Shown here: positions 1 to 6,014 of the stretch, piece after piece | Numbering within the stretch: position 1 is the stretch's first letter | Layout of the letters: the number at the start of each line of letters is the position of its first letter | Assembly (NCBI GenBank): GCA_021828225.1 | Contig: JAKASH010000203.1 | Coordinates: forward strand, 1 to 6,071 | Direction: 5' to 3' | Origin: Acidobacteriota bacterium | Lineage (GTDB): Bacteria > Acidobacteriota > Terriglobia > UBA7540 | Length of the DNA: 6,071 bases | The notes under the pieces: generated by a model | Seen by the model: the letters and a program-made list of their open reading frames with translations, nothing else | The model's database searches: none | Told to the model about the DNA's origin: nothing | Translations under genes and position numbers: made by a program

Positions 1-91
1 ACTTTCCCAACTTTGTCCTGGCGGAAGGAACAGCTCGATATCCAAATCTGTCAGATGGAAGTAGACAAACATCATAGGAGCCTTAGATTCT

Positions 92-427
92 ATGCCAATC
101 ATCCCGCCGCCACCGAGACCGCCGAAAAGGCTAACCGTAACAGTGCGGCTTGAACTCGACATGCTCAATGAGCTTCGCCGCTACGCCACTTGCCTCAATT
201 CTGACAACTCTTACGTCGTCGCCTACGCATTGAAAGAGCTCTTTGCTGACGGCGACTGGAAGAAATGGCTCAATGCTCACCCCGACATTCATCCTCAGAT
301 GAAGGGTCGTCGCAAGTCCTCACAATCCCGTGCATCTGACCAAACTCCTTCGGGTTCAACTTCCATGTCATCTGGCACGACGGCCGACCACAACATCGGT
401 CCTCGCAACTCGATTGGAGGTGCGTGA
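92..427 (+). CDS. Small ribbon-helix-helix (CopG/Arc-like) protein with Ser/Thr-rich tail
   Basis: This 111-residue protein has the layout of a ribbon-helix-helix DNA-binding protein. A proline-rich start (residues 4-11) is followed by a short strand (RLTVTVRL, 13-20), a first helix (about 21-36, ELDMLNELRRYATCLN) and a second helix beginning SDNSYVVAYALKELF (37-51). After DWKKWLNAHP the sequence turns basic (KGRRK, 71-75) and then becomes Ser/Thr/Gly-rich and probably disordered to the end. Proteins of this fold usually bind operators as dimers and act as antitoxins, plasmid-copy or transfer regulators; no toxin partner is visible here. The ATG has a possible ribosome site (AGGAG, 76-80) with a long 11-base spacer, so the start is plausible rather than certain. 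It points towards the operon, with a transposase remnant between them, which suggests accessory DNA. The fold assignment is by eye and the cellular role is unknown. Confidence 0.6.
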   Translation: MPIIPPPPRPPKRLTVTVRLELDMLNELRRYATCLNSDNSYVVAYALKELFADGDWKKWLNAHPDIHPQMKGRRKSSQSRASDQTPSGSTSMSSGTTADHNIGPRNSIGGA

Positions 428-443
428 TGGATGGTCGTGTCAA

Positions 444-488
444 CGCTGCTTCGCAGCGGCAGACCAGCCGCGCGATACAACCGCGCGG
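444..488. other. Two adjacent GC-rich hairpins downstream of the RHH gene
   Basis: Two perfect short inverted repeats lie back to back just after the stop codon of the RHH gene. The first is CGCTGC / GCAGCG (444-449 and 453-458) with a 3-base loop. The second is CCGCGCG / CGCGCGG (468-474 and 482-488) with a 7-base loop. Neither is followed by a T-run on either strand, so they are not canonical intrinsic terminators. They could weakly terminate or protect transcripts, or be remnants of a mobile-element end. The rest of 428-564 holds no gene that I can support. Confidence 0.35.
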
Positions 489-564
489 GACACTCCACTT
501 TAGTCTTCAACAAGCCCGTCGGGATCGCACCGAAGCCTTCTTTGGCCAATCTATGCGGATCAAC

Positions 565-702
565 CTCATTCAAAGGAATAAGCCAACCGAGCCACTCCCG
601 CCGAAGACCGGCGACCAACCTTTCGCAAGAGGCATTGGACTTTGGTGCGGGAACGAGGGCAGGGGAAAGCTCGATCCTGAGGATCTGGATGGAGCAATCC
701 AT
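565..702 (-). pseudogene. Remnant of a DDE (IS3/IS481-type) transposase, integrase-core C-terminal fragment
   Basis: Read on the minus strand, this stretch encodes APKSNASCERLV followed by AGLRREWLGWLIPLNE. This matches the familiar end of the integrase core in IS3/IS481-type transposases, where a block like APxANAxCERLxGTxRRECLDxLIPLNE surrounds the catalytic glutamate (here the E of CER). The expected continuation (RHLR, then YNRGRPHSSLG) is not found in any of the three minus frames after the NE at about 565. There is also no upstream part with the first two catalytic aspartates. The usual RREC is RREW here, consistent with decay. It is therefore a short non-functional relic. It begins within about 20 bases of the oxidoreductase stop codon, so an insertion probably reshaped the end of the operon. 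The recognition rests on motif memory, not on a search. Confidence 0.55.
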
Positions 703-718
703 TGCCCGCCCGGGGTTT

Positions 719-1744
719 TCAGGAATCGTATTCCATCGTTTCCGCTTTGCCGGCACTTGACGAGGACCGCTCAGCCGTTTCGATGATCTGTAACGCGTCA
801 AGTGCGTCGGCGAGCGTCGAAAGCGGCTGCTCGTGGTTCAGCACGCACCCGTTGATGAAGTGGTCAACCTCGTTGCGAAAGCTTTCGAGGTAGCAGGGAA
901 GCCCCCAACCCGGGCCCCGGTCGTCTTCAAATTGCGCTTCGTTCCACGTATAGCTCACGCCGCCCGCCGTCCCTAGAACCTTATAAACCACCGTCCAGGG
1001 ATCGCTGGTGAGATCCTTGGCGGCAAAGCTGCACCAGAGATTCGCAATCGCGCCATTCGGCATCTGGCAAACGATCACGGCTTGGTCTTCGCAAGTCAGC
1101 CGCCGGTAATGGACGCGTGAAGTCATGGCGGCAAGCCGCGAAGGGCGCCCCAGGAGATAAAGCAGCGAATACGCGTGATGAACGCAAACCGCGCGCATCA
1201 CACCCCCGTAGATTGAGGCCACCTTCTCAGGGTGATAAATGTTATAGATAATCCAGAGGCTTCCGATCCGCCCCAGCTTGCCTTCCTCGATCAGGCGCTT
1301 GGCGCGCCGCAAGGATGGGTTATAGATGTAATTGTGGGCTGGCATGCAAACGCGGTTCGCTGCCTTCGCGGCCAATTGGAGCTTCCTGATGTCGGTGCGC
1401 CGCCAGGCCACAGGCTTCTCGACCAGCACGTGTTTCCCTGCTTTGAGGCACTTCAGCGCCAACCGGACATGCTGGTCAGGGGCAGTCAAAACGTGCACGG
1501 CGCTCACTCGCGAGTCGTTCAAAACTTCCTGCAACGTGCCCCCAACTTTTGCTCCAAACCGCCTGGCCAGGGTCCGAGCGCGCGACAGGTTGGGATCGAA
1601 GACAGTTACAAGCCTGACGTTGGAAGTCGCGGCCACCGCGCGGCCATGCATTTCAGCCACGATGCCCGCGCCCAGGAATGCGACACCAACTCTTGGTTCT
1701 GAAATGGTTCGCCTCCTAAGCGAGCTTGTAGAACTTGGCCGCAT
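719..1744 (-). CDS. Gfo/Idh/MocA-family NAD(P)-dependent oxidoreductase
   Basis: This is a probable cytoplasmic sugar dehydrogenase of the Gfo/Idh/MocA family, 341 residues from the ATG and close to the family's usual length. The N-terminal Rossmann fold shows VAFLGAGIVAEMHG (21-34), a cofactor-binding acidic residue at the end of the second strand (VTVFD, D50) and the family motif VEKPV with the catalytic lysine K110. The C-terminal alpha/beta domain carries GGVMRAVCVHHAYSLLYLLG (180-199), where the family normally has DxGxH: the histidine is kept but the aspartate is Ala or Val. In this operon it would oxidise the aldose to a lactone for the neighbouring lactonase, which is inference. The start is uncertain. 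The ATG at 1744 lies inside the lactonase gene without a clear ribosome site, whereas a perfect AGGAGG (1712-1717) sits 6 bases before an in-frame ATT at 1705, which would give 328 residues. No other ATG, GTG or TTG lies between the two. Confidence 0.85.
   Translation of the reverse strand: MRPSSTSSLRRRTISEPRVGVAFLGAGIVAEMHGRAVAATSNVRLVTVFDPNLSRARTLARRFGAKVGGTLQEVLNDSRVSAVHVLTAPDQHVRLALKCLKAGKHVLVEKPVAWRRTDIRKLQLAAKAANRVCMPAHNYIYNPSLRRAKRLIEEGKLGRIGSLWIIYNIYHPEKVASIYGGVMRAVCVHHAYSLLYLLGRPSRLAAMTSRVHYRRLTCEDQAVIVCQMPNGAIANLWCSFAAKDLTSDPWTVVYKVLGTAGGVSYTWNEAQFEDDRGPGWGLPCYLESFRNEVDHFINGCVLNHEQPLSTLADALDALQIIETAERSSSSAGKAETMEYDS
1712..1717 (-). promoter_or_regulatory. Perfect Shine-Dalgarno (AGGAGG) that argues for an ATT start of the oxidoreductase
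   Basis: On the minus strand the lactonase stop codon TAG (1718-1716) runs straight into AGGAGG, followed by the 6-base spacer CGAACC and then ATT (1705-1703) in frame with the oxidoreductase. This is the best ribosome-binding site in the window at ideal spacing, but it faces a non-standard codon. Either ATT is used as a rare start, or the ancestral ATG was changed by mutation or sequence error. In both cases translation would be coupled to termination of the lactonase. Confidence 0.6.
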
Positions 1745-2549
1745 TCGTCCCGAATATGGCCTCCGTGGAAGCAGAATCCAGGACCTGCCTCAGGAGCGTC
1801 TCCAAAGCTCCCATCACCTGGTCATAGCTTCCTGCCAATAGACAAACCGGCCAGTCGCTCCCGAACATCACGCGTTCGAGCCCAAAACATTCGAGGACAT
1901 GTTCTACGTAAGGCCGCAGGTCTTCCGGTGTCCAGCTGCGATGATCGGCCTCCGTAATCATTCCTGAGAGCTTGCAGTAAATGTTGCGGTTCTGCGCCAC
2001 CTCGCGAATCAGCGATCTCCAGGGCTCGATCTTTTGCGCCCTGATTTCCGGTTTGGAGATGTGGTCTATGACTCCCCGAAGGTTGGGTACCTTTTCGAGC
2101 GCGCGCAAGACATACGGGAGATGGCGGGAATAAGTCAGAAATTCGAATGGAAAGCCATGGCCGGCTATCAACTGGAGCGAACTCAAAACCGAGGGTTTCA
2201 GAATGAACGTATCGTCAGGCAAATCTTGCAGCATGGGGCGAATTCCCAGGAATTTCACTCTCTGCCGATAGCGAGCGAATTGCTCGGGAAAGTCGCCACG
2301 GTCCAGGTCAACCCAACCCACCACGCCGGCAATAAACTCATGCCGTTGCGCCAAATCGAGAAGGAAGTCGGTCTCCGCGGCAGTCGGCGCCGCCTGAACC
2401 AGAATGGTCCGGGAAATCCGGTGCTGGGATAGAAGTGGCGCGATATCATCAGGGAGATAGTCGCGACATAAAATGCGATCCGACGGGTCCATCCAGGGAT
2501 AATCGCCCCGGCTGACCTTCCAGAAGTGTTGGTGGGCGTCAACTCTCAT
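1716..2549 (-). CDS. Amidohydrolase-2 family sugar lactonase (L-fuconolactonase/rhamnonolactonase-like)
   Basis: This 277-residue protein matches the amidohydrolase family that contains L-fucono-1,5-lactonase and L-rhamnono-lactonase (COG3618 type), and its length is typical. A TIM-barrel metal site is visible: HxH in DAHQHFW (H6, H8), the block GIRPMLQDLPDD (102-113) typical of these lactonases, the histidine of VIDHISKP (H163), CKLSG (192-196) and the terminal GSDWPVC with the metal or catalytic aspartate D232. Known members hydrolyse aldonolactones to aldonates in oxidative sugar breakdown in the cytoplasm. It lies between a sugar-acid dehydratase and an oxidoreductase, which fits that step. 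Its ATG overlaps the dehydratase stop codon (ATGA, 2549-2546), so the two are probably translationally coupled; AAGG at 2557-2560 is a plausible ribosome site. The exact sugar cannot be read from the sequence, and a related decarboxylase-type amidohydrolase is a less likely alternative. Confidence 0.85.
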   Translation of the reverse strand: MRVDAHQHFWKVSRGDYPWMDPSDRILCRDYLPDDIAPLLSQHRISRTILVQAAPTAAETDFLLDLAQRHEFIAGVVGWVDLDRGDFPEQFARYRQRVKFLGIRPMLQDLPDDTFILKPSVLSSLQLIAGHGFPFEFLTYSRHLPYVLRALEKVPNLRGVIDHISKPEIRAQKIEPWRSLIREVAQNRNIYCKLSGMITEADHRSWTPEDLRPYVEHVLECFGLERVMFGSDWPVCLLAGSYDQVMGALETLLRQVLDSASTEAIFGTNAAKFYKLA

Positions 2550-3637
2550 GGCCTTACCTTGAAGGCCTCCAATTTGCCCTCATCCCACGCGATCCCCAGA
2601 CCCGCCTCCTGGCTGGGCTTGAAGCACCCGTCCTCGAGTTCGAGGGGCCTCCTGAGAACCAGATCCAGGGAAGGAATGTATTCGACGAACAGCCCATTTG
2701 GAATTGCCGCGACTAATGGCAGGTGCAGTTCCATCACAAAATGCGGGCTGACCTGCATATTATAGCAATCGGCCATGTGAGCGACCTTCAGCCACTCCGT
2801 GATCCCGCCGCAACGGCAGCAGTCCGGCTGAACAATGGAAACTCCGTCGGACGCAATGTAATCCTTAAACTGCTGACGTGTGAATAATGATTCTCCCAAG
2901 GCGATCGGAATAGATGTGTGGGCCTTTAACTTTGCATGGCCAAGAATATCCTCGGCGGGAAGCGGCTCCTCAAACCAGAACAGATCGAACTCTTCCCACA
3001 TTCGGGCACGCTTTATGGCTTCGGCATGCGTGAAGCGCTCGTTGGCATCCACCATGAGCGTTCGGTTTGCCCCTAGAATGTGCCGCACCGCTGCAATGCG
3101 TTCCCGGTCTTCTGCAGGATCATCTTTGCCAACCTTGATCTTCGTACCTCGAAAACCGGCAGAGACGATCTTCTTCGTTTCTTCGACAAGCTGCTCAAGG
3201 CTATGATTCAGCCATCCGCCGTCCGTGTTGTAGACGGGCACTTTGTCGCGCGAGCAGCCGAGCAACTTGTAGAGTGGCTGACCAGCCATTTTTGATTTCA
3301 GATCCCACAAAGCAATATCCGTGGCGGCAATGGCGAGAACCACGATGCCGCCCCGTCCCACCCAATCCATGCGACGCCACATCTGGAGCCAGACTCTCTC
3401 GTTATCACGAGGATCCAACCCACGTACCAGCGGATCAATCGAGCTGTTAATAACGGAGCGGATCTCCAAGCCGCCATGAGGAATGATGCTGTAAGTAAAA
3501 CCGCACCCTGAAATTCCCTCATCCGTCTCGATGCGCGCAAGAACCAGATCCATGACGCTGAATTCCCGAATGGCGTCATGCATCTCACGGTGCACCAGGA
3601 TTTTATAGAGATCTCCGGATACCCGGGTGATCTTCAT
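2546..3637 (-). CDS. Enolase-superfamily acid-sugar dehydratase (mandelate racemase subgroup)
   Basis: This 363-residue protein has the two-domain layout and length of the mandelate racemase/muconate-lactonising enzyme family. The N-terminal capping domain (about 1-125) is followed by a barrel with every expected active-site element: the K-x-K pair in TKIKVG (K166, K168), metal ligands in MVDANE (D197), FWFEEP (E223/E224) and IALGES (E249), the Asp/His dyad (D272 in QPDCC, H299 in VSPHF) and the downstream acid in FVEYIP (E319). K-x-K plus the His-Asp dyad places it in the mandelate racemase subgroup, most of whose characterised members dehydrate sugar acids (fuconate, rhamnonate, galactonate, galactarate) to 2-keto-3-deoxy acids. 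The lactonase next door supports an aldonate substrate. It starts 33 bases after the glycosidase stop codon, with GAGG at 3646-3649 as ribosome site. Which sugar acid it uses is not determinable here; racemase or epimerase activity is possible. Confidence 0.88.
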   Translation of the reverse strand: MKITRVSGDLYKILVHREMHDAIREFSVMDLVLARIETDEGISGCGFTYSIIPHGGLEIRSVINSSIDPLVRGLDPRDNERVWLQMWRRMDWVGRGGIVVLAIAATDIALWDLKSKMAGQPLYKLLGCSRDKVPVYNTDGGWLNHSLEQLVEETKKIVSAGFRGTKIKVGKDDPAEDRERIAAVRHILGANRTLMVDANERFTHAEAIKRARMWEEFDLFWFEEPLPAEDILGHAKLKAHTSIPIALGESLFTRQQFKDYIASDGVSIVQPDCCRCGGITEWLKVAHMADCYNMQVSPHFVMELHLPLVAAIPNGLFVEYIPSLDLVLRRPLELEDGCFKPSQEAGLGIAWDEGKLEAFKVRP

Positions 3638-3670
3638 CGCCGCAACCTCGCATTGTTCCCTCGCGGAACT

Positions 3671-4747
3671 TCAGTCTTCGGCAACGACGGCGCACTGCCG
3701 CGGAGGCAGCTTGAACTCGACCGGCAACTTGCCGTTTTTATCCGAATGAAATGGCATGAGAATTTCTACAGACTGACCGTCTCCGCCCTCCCACGCGACC
3801 TTGACGCGGGTTTCCTCGTTTCCGAAGTTTACCACCACGCACGCCTTCCCGGGTTTCTCCATTCCCTCGAAAACGGAATACCTTACGTGCTCGCTGCCAC
3901 TCACTTTTGCACCCATCGTGTCATTGAATCGCCCAAAGAATAGCACATCCTTATGCTTCGACCGAATGCGAATCAACTCCTGTATGTAGCGCGAGAGCGG
4001 ACGCGTCAGCGGGTCGTCCATCGAATTGTTGTAATGGCGTGGCTGCACCGCCCACACCAACCCATACCGCATGCCGTTGTTCATGACATTGAAGTCCCAT
4101 GGACGTTCCGCGGTGATCGTTGAAGTCCACTCCGGAAAGGTATAACGCAGGGCAGTCGAACCCATGTCAATGTCGTTCATGCGGACGTAAGAGACATCGA
4201 CAAGCGGGAACGCGCGGTCCCAGAACATCTCCGAGGCCTGCGCAAAGTCAGGTTTCACTTCCTTGCACCTTGAAAGAGTTTCCTTGAGCGTTTCCAAAAC
4301 TCCTTCCGTAAGCGAAAGGTCCGGCGAAGTCGGAATATCCGTGTTGAAGTCGAGCATGCCGAGAGCTGTTGCCTTGTCGAATTGAAAACCATCCGCTCCG
4401 TCTTTAACCAAGTTCACATACTGTTGCAGGAGCAGGTTTTTGAAATCAGCATGGGAAGGGCTCACAATGGTCATATTGTGCTTTGTCAGGCCCATATGCG
4501 CGGAGATCGTTCCTTCACCCCATCCCATCAGGTGGAAGTCCGGCGCCCACAATCCATCCACAGCTTCCTTGTGCAAATGGTTCCTGAACAGAGGAATGGC
4601 CGTATCGGCAACTTGAATGTTCGAAAAGATCAGCGGATGAACGCCCAGTGCTTTGACTTTGGCCAAAGCTTCGCGAAATTCCTCGGGAGTTCCGAGCCGT
4701 GAGATCGGGGCGATATTGCGGATAACCTCGATCAATGCCGCCGACAT
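3671..4747 (-). CDS. C-terminal part of a frameshifted glycosidase-like protein: catalytic barrel and C-terminal sandwich
   Basis: This frame continues the Tat-exported protein encoded upstream. True homology begins near 4700 with LGTPEEFREALAKVKALG; the ATG at 4747 is an accident of frame, since the preceding residues (MSAALIEVIRNIAPIS) are a shadow of the other frame. The rest looks like most of a TIM barrel. It includes KDGADGFQFDKATA (115-128), whose D124 sits where clan GH-D glycosidases carry their nucleophile, and YVRMNDIDMG (187-196), which resembles the R-x-x-D block of the acid/base. From about 281 a beta-rich domain (VRYSVFEG, ACVVVNFGN, QCAVVAED) ends the protein, as in many alpha-galactosidase-like enzymes. 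The best family guess is DUF6259 or a relative, for which I know of no established substrate. The catalytic reading is inference from motif position. The TGA stop lies 33 bases before the dehydratase gene, in the same operon. Confidence 0.7.
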   Translation of the reverse strand: MSAALIEVIRNIAPISRLGTPEEFREALAKVKALGVHPLIFSNIQVADTAIPLFRNHLHKEAVDGLWAPDFHLMGWGEGTISAHMGLTKHNMTIVSPSHADFKNLLLQQYVNLVKDGADGFQFDKATALGMLDFNTDIPTSPDLSLTEGVLETLKETLSRCKEVKPDFAQASEMFWDRAFPLVDVSYVRMNDIDMGSTALRYTFPEWTSTITAERPWDFNVMNNGMRYGLVWAVQPRHYNNSMDDPLTRPLSRYIQELIRIRSKHKDVLFFGRFNDTMGAKVSGSEHVRYSVFEGMEKPGKACVVVNFGNEETRVKVAWEGGDGQSVEILMPFHSDKNGKLPVEFKLPPRQCAVVAED

Positions 4748-5885
4748 TCCAACCCAGAATTTCGAACGTCGTTACTCCGTATTTCTTGGCCGCAGCGGCA
4801 AGCCTGGGCAGATCCTTAAATTTCCAGACGATAACGTCTTCGCAGTTGGAAATAATAATCGACTGCCAGGCCATTTCCTTTCGCAACCAGGAAGGCTTGC
4901 GACGGACTTGGAAATGCTGGTCGAACCAACGGCGGTAAAGGCGGCTTCCATCGTGCCAGTCTCCGTGGTGCACCTGGAGGGCGATCGGACCAGTTTTAAA
5001 CGTACCCTGCTTTGCATAAGGGAACTTCACCCATCCCATGGTCAGGCCAATCGGCTCATCCGGCGGAACATCCGCGGGCGTCGCCCAATTGTCACCGATG
5101 ACGGCAGTCTTGGCAAAAGGCCGCAACTCAAAGTGCAGGCCGGTCAGGCGATTTTCAGGGTCGTGGTTGGCATAGTAGAGTCCGATCCCGGCTTTGCGGT
5201 TGTAAAACTCGATCCAACCCATTGTCATGGGGTTTGGGTAGAGGAAGTTGCTTGCATCGTACCGGATGCCCAAATTGCCGCCGCCGTATCCTCCGCCCCT
5301 GAAATTCGTGAACATATTGGGAGCAAGGTTCCTGTTCAAGCCGGACACTAATGACTCAGTTTGGGTGCGCTCCAGCAAACCCTGTTGTCCGCCGATGATT
5401 CCGAAGAACACTTCCGCCAGTGGCAAGTCTGTGCGGTTGTCCACTTCAATTGTGAACTCCAATCGCCCGCCGACTTGGTGAATGCGATAGAGAACTCGCA
5501 CCGGAACTTTCTCGCGAGGGTTTTCCAGGGAATCGTAAACACAGGTTACTTCAGTTGGAGATTCTCTGATCTCAGTTACCTTCTGTTCACGGCTGTTGAA
5601 ATAGTTTGCTTCATATTCGGGAGGAGGCAAGAGAATCCTGAAATTCTCTCCCAGTCGAGGTTCCTGAATAATTTCAACTTCTGGATTCTTCCAGCGGATT
5701 CCAATCAGATCTCCGTTTGTGGAATTCAGCCTGAGCGTGCAGATGCTCATCGCCACCGACTTTACGTGAACGGCTGAAGGTCCGACAGGCTGGCCGTCCG
5801 AGCCAGACTGGCCCCGCGCAGCCGCCGCTGAGGCCAGCAAACTTCCACTTGTGGCAAGGAATTCTCTGCGGGTCACGTTTGACAC
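4515..5885 (-). CDS. N-terminal part of a Tat-exported glycosidase-like protein (probable DUF6259), frameshifted
   Basis: The start is set to GTG at 5885, because GAGGGAG (5891-5897) lies 5 bases upstream and the protein then opens directly with a twin-arginine signal: VTRREFLA (residues 4-11), a hydrophobic stretch and an Ala-rich cleavage region before RGQSG. Longer reading to TTG at 5939 would bury the signal and run through a hairpin. Residues about 45-290 look like a beta-sandwich, with a Gly-rich loop (FRGGGYGGG). HHGDWHDGSRLYRRWFD (306-322) is a linker motif typical of these proteins, and the barrel begins about 338 with GWNVGGIDRGYPQYRPD (378-394). Real coding ends there at about 4704; the 62 codons after it down to 4515 are out of frame and meaningless. 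The product would act outside the cytoplasm, probably releasing a sugar for the downstream enzymes. As it stands, this part alone lacks the putative catalytic residues. Confidence 0.72.
   Translation of the reverse strand: MSNVTRREFLATSGSLLASAAAARGQSGSDGQPVGPSAVHVKSVAMSICTLRLNSTNGDLIGIRWKNPEVEIIQEPRLGENFRILLPPPEYEANYFNSREQKVTEIRESPTEVTCVYDSLENPREKVPVRVLYRIHQVGGRLEFTIEVDNRTDLPLAEVFFGIIGGQQGLLERTQTESLVSGLNRNLAPNMFTNFRGGGYGGGNLGIRYDASNFLYPNPMTMGWIEFYNRKAGIGLYYANHDPENRLTGLHFELRPFAKTAVIGDNWATPADVPPDEPIGLTMGWVKFPYAKQGTFKTGPIALQVHHGDWHDGSRLYRRWFDQHFQVRRKPSWLRKEMAWQSIIISNCEDVIVWKFKDLPRLAAAAKKYGVTTFEILGWNVGGIDRGYPQYRPDLTARNSRGISRSFGQSQSTGRSSADLFEHSSCRYGHSSVQEPFAQGSCGWIVGAGLPPDGMG
4700..4703 (-). other. 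Single-base frameshift inside the glycosidase-like gene
   Basis: On the minus strand the coding reads TAT CGC CCC GAT, then CTCA, then CGG CTC GGA ACT CCC. The four bases CTCA stand where three are expected. Removing one base, for example the T, gives YRPD-P-RLGTPEEF, the natural barrel sequence, and joins the two halves into one protein of about 737 residues. Both sides show intact, motif-rich coding and no other lesion. No slippery heptamer or pseudoknot is apparent, so a sequencing or assembly error or a recent mutation is more likely than programmed frameshifting. Confidence 0.8.
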
Positions 5886-5890
5886 TTCAA

Positions 5891-5897
5891 CTCCCTC
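5891..5897 (-). promoter_or_regulatory. Shine-Dalgarno site that fixes the GTG start of the glycosidase-like gene
   Basis: GAGGGAG on the minus strand, followed by TTGAA and then GTG at 5885. It favours the internal GTG over the upstream TTG and GTG codons (5939, 5936, 5930), which have no such site and would place about 18 extra residues before the Tat motif. Confidence 0.6.
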
Positions 5898-5912
5898 ACT
5901 AATTATGAGAAT

Positions 5913-5948
5913 TGACCAATGGTGTTCCACCGACACCAAGATTGGTCA
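5913..5948. promoter_or_regulatory. Interrupted inverted repeat (hairpin or operator) just upstream of the operon
   Basis: TGACCAATGGTGT (5913-5925) pairs with ACACC (5933-5937) and, after a 3-base bulge AAG, with ATTGGTCA (5941-5948). This gives 13 base pairs around a 7-base loop. It ends 27 bases before the GTG start codon of the first gene. It could be a regulator's operator, with outer arms TGACCAAT and ATTGGTCA, or an mRNA leader hairpin near the ribosome site. It has no U-run after it, so it is a poor intrinsic terminator. I found no convincing -35/-10 pair nearby. Confidence 0.5.
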
Positions 5949-6014
5949 CCGCCTGGACCCGGTCGTGCCAGATATTTGAAGTGCGTCATTCTGAATAGTC
6001 TGAACCTGCCCAAC

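Noticed and set aside
599..613. Short hairpin CGCCG / CGGCG
   Set aside because: Five base pairs inside the transposase relic; easily explained by chance in GC-rich sequence.
424..786. Two plus-strand open frames (120 and 109 codons) after the RHH gene
   Set aside because: Composition is like random GC-rich translation, the two overlap each other, and the minus strand carries the recognisable transposase fragment. One of them also runs over the end of the oxidoreductase gene.
295..801. Minus-strand open frame of 168 codons as an intact gene
   Set aside because: Only its middle (about 565-702) resembles anything known; its start overlaps the oxidoreductase gene in another frame and its end is antisense to the RHH gene.
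1232..1841. Overlapping plus-strand open frames opposite the oxidoreductase
   Set aside because: The minus strand shows clear Rossmann and EKP motifs; the plus frames have no family features.
4700..4747. Independent gene starting at ATG 4747, or programmed frameshifting
   Set aside because: The ATG lies inside the barrel domain without a good ribosome site, and no slippery heptamer or stimulatory structure is apparent at the shift site.
4653..5351. Long plus-strand open frame (232 codons) opposite the glycosidase-like gene
   Set aside because: It lies antisense to motif-rich coding, has no recognisable domain, and is the reverse shadow of the real frame.
5913..5948. Intrinsic terminator of an upstream gene
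   Set aside because: The hairpin is not followed by a U-run on the minus strand; the bases after it are ATTCTCATAATT.
5950..6014. Sigma-70-like promoter for the operon
   Set aside because: Candidate boxes such as TTCAGA with TATCTG have a 15-base spacer and poor matches; not strong enough to report as a feature.
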